Assembly (NCBI RefSeq): GCF_000935355.1
Contig: NZ_JXZC01000010.1
Location: forward strand, 62,001-126,000
Length of the DNA stretch: 64,000 bases
Source of the DNA: Rossellomorea aquimaris
Lineage (GTDB): Bacteria > Bacillota > Bacilli > Bacillales > Bacillaceae_B
Direction of reading: 5' to 3'
Under the pieces are notes generated by a model. The model did not search any database. It worked only from the letters and a program-made list of their open reading frames with translations, and was not told where the DNA came from. This document shows positions 37,231 through 45,604 of the stretch, one piece after another; the first letter of the stretch is position 1, and each line of letters begins with the position of its first letter. Position numbers and translations under genes: made by a program.

Positions 37231-37266
37231 GGGGAAATGCGCTTTGGTGGGCAAGCGCATTTCCCC
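37231..37266 (-). terminator. Hairpin after the NERD gene
   Basis: GGGGAAATGCGCT and AGCGCATTTCCCC pair perfectly (13 bp) around a 10-nt loop, directly after the NERD stop codon. There is no clear T-run on the minus strand, so termination is only probable. Confidence 0.6.
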
Positions 37267-37274
37267 TGATTCGT

Positions 37275-38246
37275 TTAGTTTAGATCAAAATTCAGTTTAT
37301 AGACCCTTCCTTTGTTAGTACCAATTGATTGTATATGAGGATTTGCAGTTTTTATTAATCTAGTTGCGAGGGAAGGCGAAGATATTAATAGAAATTCTCT
37401 TAATTGGCAGCTTGTTATCTCATTTCCCAATAATAAGTAGTAGTCTTTTAAAGCTTCTATATGACCATTCTTTGACCTTTTCCTGCAATTTGGACAGCTC
37501 CAATATCCAAACTCTCTTATTAGTGGGAGATGGTCACATTCTTTACAAATGACTCCGGGTAAAATATCATTTTTACTTATTTTATAGGTATCTAGTATAG
37601 AAGTGTTTAGTGGGGTATTTCCTTTATTAATTAACCTGATAGTTTTTCTAAGTTCTTTATCTGAAATTATTTGATTATGGAAGTGATTGTGGAGTTGAGT
37701 GATTTTATTGGGGAGTGAGGCTGCGTGAATTACCTTTTTGCTCAACGCTTCATTATTTGTACTTATAACCGTTTGGGGATTACTTATAACTACCAACCCA
37801 TATATGGGAATGAGAGGCAGGTTATTCTTTTTGATCCATTCTTTAAATTGATATTGTTGCCTGTTTATCTGAAGAACCGGATCAGGTAAAGCAATTTCTA
37901 TACCGTTTTTTGTTTGAATGAATTGATTGAATATAGTATCGAACCTTACTGCCCCGGCTATATTTTTCACTTCCAATATTAATATATATCGATTGGTCAA
38001 AATGAGTGTGTCAATCTGGAAGAAACGGCCATTCACTTTAAGGCGGATATCATGGAAAATGAAGTAGTCTTTAGGAGGCAGGTAACCCAATTGGTAGTCA
38101 ATCGCTTTTTCACCATTATAGCCTGCTTGAATTTTTGCGAGGTTTTCCTTAATAAAGGGGATTTTAGGATAGTCTTTTTGTAAACGCCCTAATATTGCTT
38201 CTAGTTTTAACAGTTTGAGTGGAACTTTTCGCTCGTTAACGTTCAT
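37275..38246 (-). CDS. NERD nuclease-related domain protein with zinc ribbon
   Basis: 323 aa. The NERD domain spans about 40-150 (GYNGEKAIDYQLGYLP, FHDIRLKVNGRFFQIDTLIL, YILILEVKNIAGAVRF). The Asp and the ExK pair of the PD-(D/E)xK-like core are visible in QIDTL and LEVKN. A C-terminal zinc ribbon (CKECDHLPL ... WSCPNCRKR, near 230-260) follows. NERD proteins are predicted DNA- or RNA-processing enzymes of unknown physiological role, common in Bacillus. It is monocistronic and preceded by the phased repeat array at 38350-38466. Confidence 0.85.
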   Translation of the reverse strand: MNVNERKVPLKLLKLEAILGRLQKDYPKIPFIKENLAKIQAGYNGEKAIDYQLGYLPPKDYFIFHDIRLKVNGRFFQIDTLILTNRYILILEVKNIAGAVRFDTIFNQFIQTKNGIEIALPDPVLQINRQQYQFKEWIKKNNLPLIPIYGLVVISNPQTVISTNNEALSKKVIHAASLPNKITQLHNHFHNQIISDKELRKTIRLINKGNTPLNTSILDTYKISKNDILPGVICKECDHLPLIREFGYWSCPNCRKRSKNGHIEALKDYYLLLGNEITSCQLREFLLISSPSLATRLIKTANPHIQSIGTNKGRVYKLNFDLN

Positions 38247-38349
38247 TTCATCACTCCAATCTTAGATTTATCCCTAATTACTTCTTCTTTTATTTTAAAA
38301 GTCCTGCTTAAGAGTTGAATTTCAACAGCTTTTCCCAGGTAGATAAAAT

Positions 38350-38466
38350 ATATTATCGACTTTCATCTATATATTATCGACTTTTCAATTATATTATCGA
38401 CTTCTGCCCATATATTATCGACTTTAGTGATATATTATCGACTTTGGCACTTTTATTATCGACATT
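38350..38466. repeat. Six phased copies of ATATTATCGACTTT (20/21-bp period)
   Basis: Units start at 38350, 38371, 38391, 38412, 38432 and 38453, spaced 21, 20, 21, 20 and 21 bp. The first five match ATATTATCGACTT(T/C) and the sixth is TTATTATCGACATT. The 6-7-bp spacers differ. The average of 20.6 bp equals two helical turns, so all copies face the same side of the helix. It lies about 100-220 bp upstream of the NERD start codon. Confidence 0.9.
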
Positions 38467-38535
38467 CATTTCTCCCTCAATTCCCAAGAACATTCTGCCT
38501 GGCATCTCACACCTTGCAAACCATCCACAATACTT

Positions 38536-38586
38536 AAAAAAAGACCCGCCACCAAAGCACCACCCCAGCGCTCCAACAGCAGGTCT
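38536..38586 (-). terminator. Terminator of the DUF350 operon
   Basis: On the minus strand AGACCTGC pairs with GCGGGTCT across a 25-nt loop, followed by TTTTTTT. It lies about 18 bp after the DUF350 stop codon. Confidence 0.7.
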
Positions 38587-38603
38587 CCATATCAAATCAA
38601 CTC

Positions 38604-39017
38604 TCAATAAGTCAAACTAGCAGCCACAATCAATCCCACTACAATTGCAGCAGAGAATAGGCTGAACCCGATGGCAATATTGCCTTCTTCCACTTTCTTC
38701 GCTAAATTCGTCTTAGGTGTCAGGACGTACTCGATGATCCAATAGGCAATGACTTGAGTCGCGATTCCGATGAGTCCCCAGATAAAGGCGTCGAGTAAAT
38801 TAAAGCTGTTTGCCCAGACCGTGTAGATGACAATGGCGAGTCCGATGGCTTTTCCCCATAGTTTGAGGGCAACGGCAATGTTTCCTTCCCTGATTAAGGT
38901 AGCTTCTGAGAATTTGGTGGTAAAGGCGAAAACGGTGATTCCGAGGATCATCAGTCCAAGTCCGGTTCCGACGTGGGCCAGAAAGCTTAGTAGGGCTTCA
39001 CTTGTTAAGATTTGCAT
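38604..39017 (-). CDS. DUF350 membrane protein (YjfL-like)
   Basis: 137 aa with four TM helices in two similar halves (GTGLGLMILGITVFAFTT ... GKAIGLAIVIYTVWANS; ATQVIAYWIIEYVL ... IAIGFSLFSAAIVVGLIVAAS), the duplicated DUF350 layout. The same family occurs next to a YjfC-type ATP-grasp enzyme and a lipoprotein in E. coli (yjfL, yjfM, yjfC), an arrangement repeated here. Its function is unknown. Last gene of a four-gene leftward operon, 15 bp after the ATP-grasp gene. Confidence 0.88.
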   Translation of the reverse strand: MQILTSEALLSFLAHVGTGLGLMILGITVFAFTTKFSEATLIREGNIAVALKLWGKAIGLAIVIYTVWANSFNLLDAFIWGLIGIATQVIAYWIIEYVLTPKTNLAKKVEEGNIAIGFSLFSAAIVVGLIVAASLTY

Positions 39018-39032
39018 GAGTTTCTCTCCTTT

Positions 39033-40274
39033 TTATTTCTCCTGTAATCCTACAGGCAGAAAGTATGATTCGTTATCGGTGATGGCGTTACCGGCTCGTA
39101 TTCCGACAGCACCGGCCTTACCATTAATAATAAAACTGCCGACCATCATGCTTGCATCCTTTATTCCTTCATCCGTCGTAATCTCCGCAATAGGCAGAGG
39201 GATAAATTGTTGGAATACTGGAAGGGTCTGCTTATAGGTTTCTTTTTTATCTTCTAAAAGGATTTTACCTGTCGCTTCAATGATTTTGACCGTATCTCCT
39301 TCACGGCCAAATGCAGGCTTTTGAACATAGGTGATGCCATTCTCCTCGAAGTGATCAGATTCTAAGTAGGTTGGAAGAAAGTATCGTTCGATCCATTGAT
39401 GTTCCTCATCTGTATAGAAGGAACTACATGCTTCATGAAGACCCCATATAAGTGCTTGAACTCCTTTAGACTGGAGTAAAAAAGCGGAGGGAGGATTCAA
39501 GATGGCAAGCTTTTTTTCCAATACCATTCTCATCAGATCCAAGCCTACATATTCTTCTGTAAGTGGATCCTTATCATCAATGAGATGTTCAATAGGATAC
39601 GTCGGGCGGTACAATACATCGATCCGATCCCCTTGAGGAGTATAAAGACCGTCCTCTCGAATCTGCAGCAGATCCAGACTCACATATTCAGACGGTACGC
39701 CTGAAAGCTTCTGTAAATACTTTGTTGTCAGATGGTCCTCTTCGTGATCCTGGTGGGAAGTGAAGACGATCTTAGGTTCGCCTTCCCTTTGCAATGACTT
39801 CCAGGAAGATAAGAGTGCGCGCTTCAGCTCTTGTGCTAATACTGCCTCGAATCCCTCATTGGGATTAGAACATCCAAAATACTGACAAACCTTTTCATTC
39901 ACATGATATAGCTCTTTGATGAAGGTGGGGGTGTCGCTATTGAACTCTAATAGCTTGATTTCTCCTCCGCTTGCAACGAAGTCAAACCGGCCCACAATGC
40001 ACTCTTGAGGAATGGATTTAAACCTTATATAGGACAGGGATTCATTTGGAAAACCCAGCTCAAGAAGGGTCTCATCCTCCAGCTCACGAAGCAGATCCGA
40101 TGTTTTACTATAAATGGAGTAAACTCGTTTGGATGCTTCTTGAATCGCAAAAACAGTGTCACGTGATTCTATTTTAATATCCAATAACGAATACTCCATG
40201 TCATATAAATCATGCCAAAATTCCGGAATACGCTGATAGAAAGAGTTTCTTGTTTCGCGGTGAGAGGCTGTCAT
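39033..40274 (-). CDS. Glutathionylspermidine synthase-family ATP-grasp ligase
   Basis: 413 aa, matching the C-terminal synthetase half of glutathionylspermidine synthase (YgiC/YjfC type) without the amidase domain. Visible motifs: YDMEYSLLDI near the N-terminus, GRFDFVASGGEIKLLEFNSDTPT (the family EFNxDTPT, near 95), FGREGDTVKI (near 320) and DKKETYKQTLPVFQQFI. Such stand-alone enzymes ligate an amine to a peptide or protein carboxylate; the true substrate is unknown. It is 2 bp from the lipoprotein gene and 15 bp from the DUF350 gene, suggesting the three products act together at the membrane. Confidence 0.88.
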   Translation of the reverse strand: MTASHRETRNSFYQRIPEFWHDLYDMEYSLLDIKIESRDTVFAIQEASKRVYSIYSKTSDLLRELEDETLLELGFPNESLSYIRFKSIPQECIVGRFDFVASGGEIKLLEFNSDTPTFIKELYHVNEKVCQYFGCSNPNEGFEAVLAQELKRALLSSWKSLQREGEPKIVFTSHQDHEEDHLTTKYLQKLSGVPSEYVSLDLLQIREDGLYTPQGDRIDVLYRPTYPIEHLIDDKDPLTEEYVGLDLMRMVLEKKLAILNPPSAFLLQSKGVQALIWGLHEACSSFYTDEEHQWIERYFLPTYLESDHFEENGITYVQKPAFGREGDTVKIIEATGKILLEDKKETYKQTLPVFQQFIPLPIAEITTDEGIKDASMMVGSFIINGKAGAVGIRAGNAITDNESYFLPVGLQEK

Positions 40275-40276
40275 GA

Positions 40277-40585
40277 TTATCCTCCGAATCCGCCTTTAGA
40301 GCCGCTTCCGATCCCTGATTTGTAGCTCTTAGAGTACGATTTATAGCCTGAGTAATTTTTTAGACTGGATTTATTTTTAAACATTCTTCCAGCAAACCAA
40401 AAATAGCCAAAGTGAGGGGAACGGTCGTCATCACAATAATACGTGCCGCTTTCGTCATCCCAATCCCAGTCGTCACAGTCAACATCCGTCGGTTCTGGTG
40501 GAAGATCCTGATTCCCACAGCCGGTTACTGATATCGCCATGACGGATGCGACTACCCCGGCCATCATTTTCTTTGTTTTGTTCAT
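40277..40585 (-). CDS. Small lipoprotein with Gly/Ser/Tyr/Lys-rich tail (YjfM-like position)
   Basis: 102 aa. Lipobox ISVTGC (Cys near residue 23) after a short signal peptide. An acidic, Trp/Asp-rich segment follows (DCDDWDWDDESGTYYCDDD, with paired Cys) and then an aromatic/basic low-complexity tail of SYKS and GSGSKGGFGG repeats. The place between the orphan gene and the ATP-grasp enzyme matches yjfM in the E. coli yjfLMC cluster. The Lys-rich tail might be the target of the ligase (inference). It overlaps the upstream gene by four bases. Confidence 0.75.
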   Translation of the reverse strand: MNKTKKMMAGVVASVMAISVTGCGNQDLPPEPTDVDCDDWDWDDESGTYYCDDDRSPHFGYFWFAGRMFKNKSSLKNYSGYKSYSKSYKSGIGSGSKGGFGG

Positions 40586-41046
40586 TGTCTTTCCTCCTCT
40601 AGCTTATAGCCCGTTGTTTTTACATATAATATATACACGTAGCGATCCTCATCGATTTCAGCAGAATCCCGTTCCCACTCCACTCCATCTATATAATAGT
40701 AAACAGAACCGATGACACTTAGAATATCGAGATGATAATCATAGTGTTCTATTTTAACAATGGGATGATTGCTTCGTGGATTCAGTTCGCGAATTTCCAG
40801 TATTAATCCTTCAGGTGGAAACAAAGGATCTTTTACGGGTTCTTCTTCATACACTTCTACATATAGTATGAATCGATTCCCTTCAATAGCTGAAGAAAGC
40901 TGACGATATGTCACTCCTTCTTTCACAAAAAACTCGCATTCTCTTCTTGCCAGGATTTGTTCTAATTCAATATCAGGGTAATGATAGATCGCTTCATATG
41001 TGTCATTCCCTTTTCTTAAACGATATTCCAGTACCGGTTGTTTCAT
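40582..41046 (-). CDS. Orphan acidic protein, first gene of the DUF350 operon
   Basis: 154 aa, acidic, no signal peptide or TM segment. It is beta-rich with many Tyr and Glu (YRLRKGNDTYEAIYHYPD, then VGSVYYYIDGVEWERD near 120). I do not recognise the family. It is encoded directly upstream of the lipoprotein gene with an ATGA overlap, so it is co-produced with the lipoprotein, ligase and DUF350 protein. It is probably cytosolic. The divergent promoter region faces the K+ channel gene at 41179. Confidence 0.7.
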   Translation of the reverse strand: MKQPVLEYRLRKGNDTYEAIYHYPDIELEQILARRECEFFVKEGVTYRQLSSAIEGNRFILYVEVYEEEPVKDPLFPPEGLILEIRELNPRSNHPIVKIEHYDYHLDILSVIGSVYYYIDGVEWERDSAEIDEDRYVYILYVKTTGYKLEEERQ

Positions 41047-41178
41047 TTTTCAACTCCAGCCCCCTGCTTCCGAAGGATATGATTTCTTTTAAATATACGA
41101 ACCAATGAGGAAAAGGTTTCATTTTCCAGGAATACATTGGTATTATTGAACTATGATTTTTTTGTAAGGAGGGTATGT

Positions 41179-42201
41179 ATGATTATATTCCAAAGGATCT
41201 GGAAACAGATTACGAAGATGGACTTTGGTTTCATTCTTCTATTATCCCTGATTATTGTCCTGTTTGGAACCTTTGGCAGCCATTTTTTGGAGCCTGAGAC
41301 ATTTCCTACGCTTTTTGATGGGTTCTGGTGGACGATGACGACCTTGACCACTGTCGGATACGGAGATTATTTTCCCGTTTCGGTGGGAGGGCGATTGTTG
41401 GGAATATTCCTGTTTATCTTTGGGATCGGGATTATTGGGGTGTTGATCAGTAAAACCGTTGATTCCATTACCACATTTCAGAAATTCAAAAGGGAGGGAA
41501 AGTTAGTGTATACATATGAAGATCATTATATCTACATCAATTGGTCGAAGAAGACGGAGAGAGCCATTGAAGAAATCCTTGCACATGTGCCAGATGCGGA
41601 GATTGTTCTTATTGATATGCTTCCCGTTACACCAATGGAGCATGAGCAGGTTCATTTTATTCAAGGTGACCCGTCAGATGAAAGTGTATTACTGAAAGCC
41701 AATATCTTCGAGGCGAAACGAGTGGCGATCTTCTCGGATTCAAAGATCGAAGACCCTTCCCTTATCGATGGAAAAACATTATTGATTGCGTCTGCCGTTG
41801 AAGGTTTATCGAAGACTCATCAGAAAGAAGTCCACACGATCGTGGAAGTGTCTGAAGATCGTCATATTCCAAAATTCCAGCATATTGCCGTTGAGGATTT
41901 TATTTTATCCAATGATTCTGTTTCCCTATTGATGGCAAAAGCAACACTTCATCCAGGAACGACAAATTTATTCAGGCAATTGCTCAGTAAACGATACGGC
42001 AATAATATTCACGAATTCAGAGTAAAAGAGAATTGGAAAACCATCAAGCAGGCTTCTGAGGAGCTGCTGGAAAAGGGAGCTATTCTCCTCGCCGTGAATG
42101 ATAATATGGATTTCACTGATGCCATGAACCGGGAACTGCATGCTGATGACGTTCTTTATGTCGTATGTCATGACAGAGTGTATGAACAATTATCTCAATA
42201 A
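41179..42201 (+). CDS. Potassium channel with cytosolic RCK-like domain (YugO/MstX-like)
   Basis: 340 aa. Two TM helices (about 15-33 and 67-91) flank a pore with selectivity filter TTVGYGD (near 55). A cytosolic RCK N- and C-domain pair follows (about 105-340). The Rossmann start reads YIYINWSKKTERAIEEIL and lacks the glycine-rich GxGxxG loop, so nucleotide control may be altered, as in the YugO group. I chose the ATG at 41179, 6 nt after AGGAGGG; an upstream in-frame ATG at 41137 lacks a ribosome site. It is divergent from the DUF350 operon; related operons often include a channel of this type. Confidence 0.85.
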   Translation: MIIFQRIWKQITKMDFGFILLLSLIIVLFGTFGSHFLEPETFPTLFDGFWWTMTTLTTVGYGDYFPVSVGGRLLGIFLFIFGIGIIGVLISKTVDSITTFQKFKREGKLVYTYEDHYIYINWSKKTERAIEEILAHVPDAEIVLIDMLPVTPMEHEQVHFIQGDPSDESVLLKANIFEAKRVAIFSDSKIEDPSLIDGKTLLIASAVEGLSKTHQKEVHTIVEVSEDRHIPKFQHIAVEDFILSNDSVSLLMAKATLHPGTTNLFRQLLSKRYGNNIHEFRVKENWKTIKQASEELLEKGAILLAVNDNMDFTDAMNRELHADDVLYVVCHDRVYEQLSQ

Positions 42202-42228
42202 AAAGGCGTTTACGCACTGTTTCATCAA

Positions 42229-42265
42229 AAAAACTCTTAGCAGCTCATGAGCCGCTAAGAGTTTT
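42229..42265. terminator. Bidirectional terminator between the K+ channel gene and purA
   Basis: AAAACTCTTAGC / GCTAAGAGTTTT around an 11-nt loop between convergent genes, with A- and T-tracts outside. Confidence 0.9.
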
Positions 42266-42275
42266 AATTTTTTTA

Positions 42276-43568
42276 TTAATTCGGGCTCCATACGCTGCGA
42301 ACAACATTTGTTTGAGAGCGGTCCGGTCCAACTGAGAAGATGGAAAGAGGAATACCCGTTAATTGAGATACGCGCTCTAAGTAGTGACGGGCGTTCTCTG
42401 GCAGATCTGTTAGCGTCTTACATCCTGTAATGTCTTCTTCCCAGCCTGGAAGCTCTTCATAAACAGGTTCACATTCAGCAAGGATGTTCAGGTTAGCCGG
42501 GAATTCTTCCATGACTTCACCTTTGTATTTGTATGCTACACAGATTTTTAATTTCTCGATTCCAGTTAATACATCGATGGAATTTAATGAAAGATCTGTT
42601 AAACCACTGACACGACGGGCATGGCGTACAACCACACTGTCAAACCAGCCTACACGGCGAGGGCGTCCGGTCGTTGTTCCATACTCACGTCCTACTTCAC
42701 GGATTTTGTCTCCGATTTCGTTCGTAAGTTCCGTAGGGAAAGGTCCGTCCCCAACGCGGGTTGTGTATGCTTTTGATACTCCAACTACGTGGTTGATTTT
42801 TGTAGGGCCTACTCCAGAACCGATCGTTACTCCACCGGCTACCGGGTTAGAAGAAGTAACAAATGGATATGTACCTTGATCGATATCAAGCATAACCCCT
42901 TGAGCTCCTTCAAATAGAACGCGGCGACCGTTATCAATGGCATCGTTCAATACTACGGATGTGTCCACAACATAGTGCTTGATTTGTTGACCGTACTCAT
43001 AGTACTCATCCAGAATATCTTCAATGTTGAAGCCTTCTGTTTCATAGAATTTTTCGAAAAGGCGGTTTTTCTCTTCCAGGTTACGGGCAAGCTTTTCTTC
43101 GAAAGATTGACGATCCAGAAGATCTGCGATACGGATTCCGACACGTGCTGCTTTATCCATATAAGCAGGACCGATTCCTTTTTTCGTTGTACCGATTTTA
43201 TTGGCACCTTTACGTTCTTCATCAATTTCATCAAGCTTTAAGTGATAGGGAAGAATCACATGTGCGCGGTTGCTGATTCTTAGGTTGTCTGTTTTCACAT
43301 CGCGATCGTGAAGATACTTTAACTCTTTCACAAGAGCTTTAGGATCGACAACCATCCCATTTCCGATAACGGATGTTTTTTCGTTATAGAAAATACCTGA
43401 TGGAATTAAGTGTAATTTATATGTTTCACCGTCAAACTTAATTGTATGACCCGCGTTGTTCCCACCTTGGTAACGCGCGATAACTTCTGCATGTTCAGAA
43501 AGGAAGTCAGTGATCTTTCCTTTTCCTTCGTCTCCCCATTGCGTACCTACTACTACTACTGAAGACAT
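42276..43568 (-). CDS. purA: Adenylosuccinate synthetase
   Basis: 430 aa. It catalyses GTP-dependent joining of IMP and aspartate, the first step from IMP to AMP. Motifs: [10 protein letters not shown] (GTP P-loop, residues ~9-18), NNAGHT (catalytic His), GTTKKGIGP, and the C-terminal GPDRSQT. I chose the ATG at 43568 ([13 protein letters not shown]) with GGAGG 8 nt upstream; a GTG three codons earlier is within the ribosome-site spacing. Monocistronic, with a PurR-box pair upstream. As in B. subtilis it is near dnaB and walR. Confidence 0.98.
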   Translation of the reverse strand: MSSVVVVGTQWGDEGKGKITDFLSEHAEVIARYQGGNNAGHTIKFDGETYKLHLIPSGIFYNEKTSVIGNGMVVDPKALVKELKYLHDRDVKTDNLRISNRAHVILPYHLKLDEIDEERKGANKIGTTKKGIGPAYMDKAARVGIRIADLLDRQSFEEKLARNLEEKNRLFEKFYETEGFNIEDILDEYYEYGQQIKHYVVDTSVVLNDAIDNGRRVLFEGAQGVMLDIDQGTYPFVTSSNPVAGGVTIGSGVGPTKINHVVGVSKAYTTRVGDGPFPTELTNEIGDKIREVGREYGTTTGRPRRVGWFDSVVVRHARRVSGLTDLSLNSIDVLTGIEKLKICVAYKYKGEVMEEFPANLNILAECEPVYEELPGWEEDITGCKTLTDLPENARHYLERVSQLTGIPLSIFSVGPDRSQTNVVRSVWSPN

Positions 43569-43650
43569 ATTAAGCACCTCCGACGGGAATTAGTATTCCC
43601 TCTTTTATCAAACAAACTCATTTTATCAACACTAAAAAGGAAAGTCAATG

Positions 43651-43695
43651 AAAACACGAACGTTTATATAGGTAATTATATTTATGTTCGTATAA
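43651..43695 (-). promoter_or_regulatory. Candidate PurR box pair before purA
   Basis: AAAACACGAACGTT and the inverted TATGTTCGTATAAA hold CGAA and TTCG cores separated by 26 bp, close to the tandem palindromic PurBox arrangement of B. subtilis. A TATAAT-like box lies between them. It is about 85-125 bp upstream of the purA start. Confidence 0.55.
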
Positions 43696-43831
43696 ATTCG
43701 GGATATTGTTGTGGAAACCTCTGGTTCAATCATTTTTAATCAAATAAAAATAGCGCAATTTAGAAACTTTTGCTAATCTTAAATAAGCATTTTGAATTTT
43801 ACATACAATTGAATACCGAGGTGACGATTTC

Positions 43832-45556
43832 ATGATTAGACGATTCTTTGGCTATTACAGGCCTCATCGGCGGCTTTTTTACATTGATTTTGCCTGTGCG
43901 GTGTTGGTCGGACTTTTAGAATTAGGATTTCCCATGGCGGTATCGTGGTTTATTGACTCCCTTTTGCCTGATGGAAACTGGAGTACCATTTTAGCTGTAT
44001 CTGCCGGTCTTCTTGTTCTGTATTTACTCAGTTCGAGTATGCAATTCGTTGTAAACTATTGGGGACATAAGCTCGGGATCAATATCGAAACGGATATGAG
44101 ACGGGAATTGTTTCATCATGTTCAACGGCAATCCTTCCGCTTTTTTGATAATACGAAAACGGGTCATATTATGAGTCGGGTGACAAACGACCTGATGGAT
44201 ATCGGGGAACTTGCCCATCACGGACCTGAAGATCTGTTCATCGCGGTCATGACTTTCATCGGTGCATTTTGGATCATGCTTACCATTAATATGGAGCTTG
44301 CCCTTGTGGCGATCATCATTGTTCCGTTCCTTGTGTGGCTGATTTCGTATTCAAATATTAAAATGAATGCGGCATGGACGAAAATGTACGGAAATATCGC
44401 AGATGTCAACAGTCGCGTTGAAGACAGTGTTTCAGGGGCGCGGGTGGTTCAATCATTCACTAATGAGCACTATGAAATGGAACGCTTCAATGAAAATAAT
44501 CAATTCTTCCGCAAATCCAAACTGAAAGCCTATAACGTGATGAGCGTGAATTTATCCGGTATCTACATTACCACTCGATTGATGACCTTGATTATCTTGG
44601 TATATGGAGCTTGGTTAAGTTTTTCAGGAGTCCTCTCTTATGGAGAACTTGTAGCCTTTATTCTTTATATTAATGTCCTCTTTAAACCAATCGACAAAAT
44701 TTCCGCACTCCTTGAGTTGTATCCAAAGGGGATGGCCGGTTTCAAGCGGTTCACTGAGCTTATGGATATGGAGCCTGATATTGAAAATCGCCCACATGCT
44801 ATAGAAGTGCCTGCTTTAAGGGGAGATATTGCTTTTAATGAGGTGACCTTTGGGTATGAGCCGGATCGCCCTATTCTAAGGGATTTATCCTTTACCATAC
44901 AATCAGGGCAGACAGTGGCTTTTGTCGGTCCTTCAGGTGCCGGAAAAACAACGATCTGCTCACTGATTCCACGTTTCTATGATATAGAGAAAGGAGCCAT
45001 CACCATTGATGGCATCGATATCAGGGAGATGACGAAGGAATCCCTGCGTGCTCAAATCGGAATCGTCCAGCAGGATGTATTCTTATTTACGGGGACGCTT
45101 CGGGAAAACATTGCCTATGGTAAGCTTGATGCCACCCAGAAAGAAATTGAAGAAGCGACGAGACGTGCTCATCTGACCGATCTCATTGCATCACTTCCAG
45201 ACGGATATGATACTCAAATCGGGGAAAGAGGACTGAAGCTGTCCGGTGGTCAAAAGCAGCGCTTATCCATCGCCCGCATGTTCCTGAAGAATCCACGCAT
45301 CTTGATTCTGGATGAAGCCACTTCCGCACTGGATACGGAAACGGAAGCGATTATCCAAGAGGCTTTGAATGAACTGGCGAAAGACCGGACCACCCTTGTC
45401 ATAGCCCATCGATTGGCGACAATCCGTAAAGCGGACCGCATCCTCGTCGTCACCGAAAACGGCATCGCTGAAGATGGTACTCATGAAGAGCTCCTTTCAA
45501 GGGAAGACGGGATTTTCACCAGACTTCATGCTCACCAGCATGCAACGATCCTATAA
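43832..45556 (+). CDS. ABC exporter, fused permease and ATPase
   Basis: 574 aa half-transporter that should work as a dimer. Six TM helices (residues ~15-300) precede an ATPase domain (~335-570) with Walker A GPSGAGKTT, Q-loop IVQQDVFLF, signature LSGGQKQR, Walker B ILILDEATSALD and switch His IAHRL. The type is the multidrug/lipid (MsbA, BmrA-like) exporter; the substrate cannot be told. It is monocistronic and on the plus strand, against the direction of the surrounding core genes. The ribosome site is GAGGTGA. It ends at a strong terminator shared with dnaB. Confidence 0.93.
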   Translation: MIRRFFGYYRPHRRLFYIDFACAVLVGLLELGFPMAVSWFIDSLLPDGNWSTILAVSAGLLVLYLLSSSMQFVVNYWGHKLGINIETDMRRELFHHVQRQSFRFFDNTKTGHIMSRVTNDLMDIGELAHHGPEDLFIAVMTFIGAFWIMLTINMELALVAIIIVPFLVWLISYSNIKMNAAWTKMYGNIADVNSRVEDSVSGARVVQSFTNEHYEMERFNENNQFFRKSKLKAYNVMSVNLSGIYITTRLMTLIILVYGAWLSFSGVLSYGELVAFILYINVLFKPIDKISALLELYPKGMAGFKRFTELMDMEPDIENRPHAIEVPALRGDIAFNEVTFGYEPDRPILRDLSFTIQSGQTVAFVGPSGAGKTTICSLIPRFYDIEKGAITIDGIDIREMTKESLRAQIGIVQQDVFLFTGTLRENIAYGKLDATQKEIEEATRRAHLTDLIASLPDGYDTQIGERGLKLSGGQKQRLSIARMFLKNPRILILDEATSALDTETEAIIQEALNELAKDRTTLVIAHRLATIRKADRILVVTENGIAEDGTHEELLSREDGIFTRLHAHQHATIL

Positions 45557-45560
45557 CAAC

Positions 45561-45601
45561 AAAAAATCCAAGCACCTGCACCAGCAGGGCTTGGATTTTT
45601 T
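45561..45601. terminator. Bidirectional terminator between the ABC exporter gene and dnaB
   Basis: AAAAAATCCAAGC / GCTTGGATTTTTT with an inner CCTGC/GCAGG stem; convergent genes on both sides. Confidence 0.92.
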
Positions 45602-45604
45602 CTA

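Noticed and set aside
38315..38620. 101-codon plus-strand frame over the phased repeats, and the idea of a CRISPR array
   Set aside because: The peptide merely reflects the repeats, which shift frame every unit. The 14-bp repeats with 6-7-bp spacers and no cas genes do not fit CRISPR.
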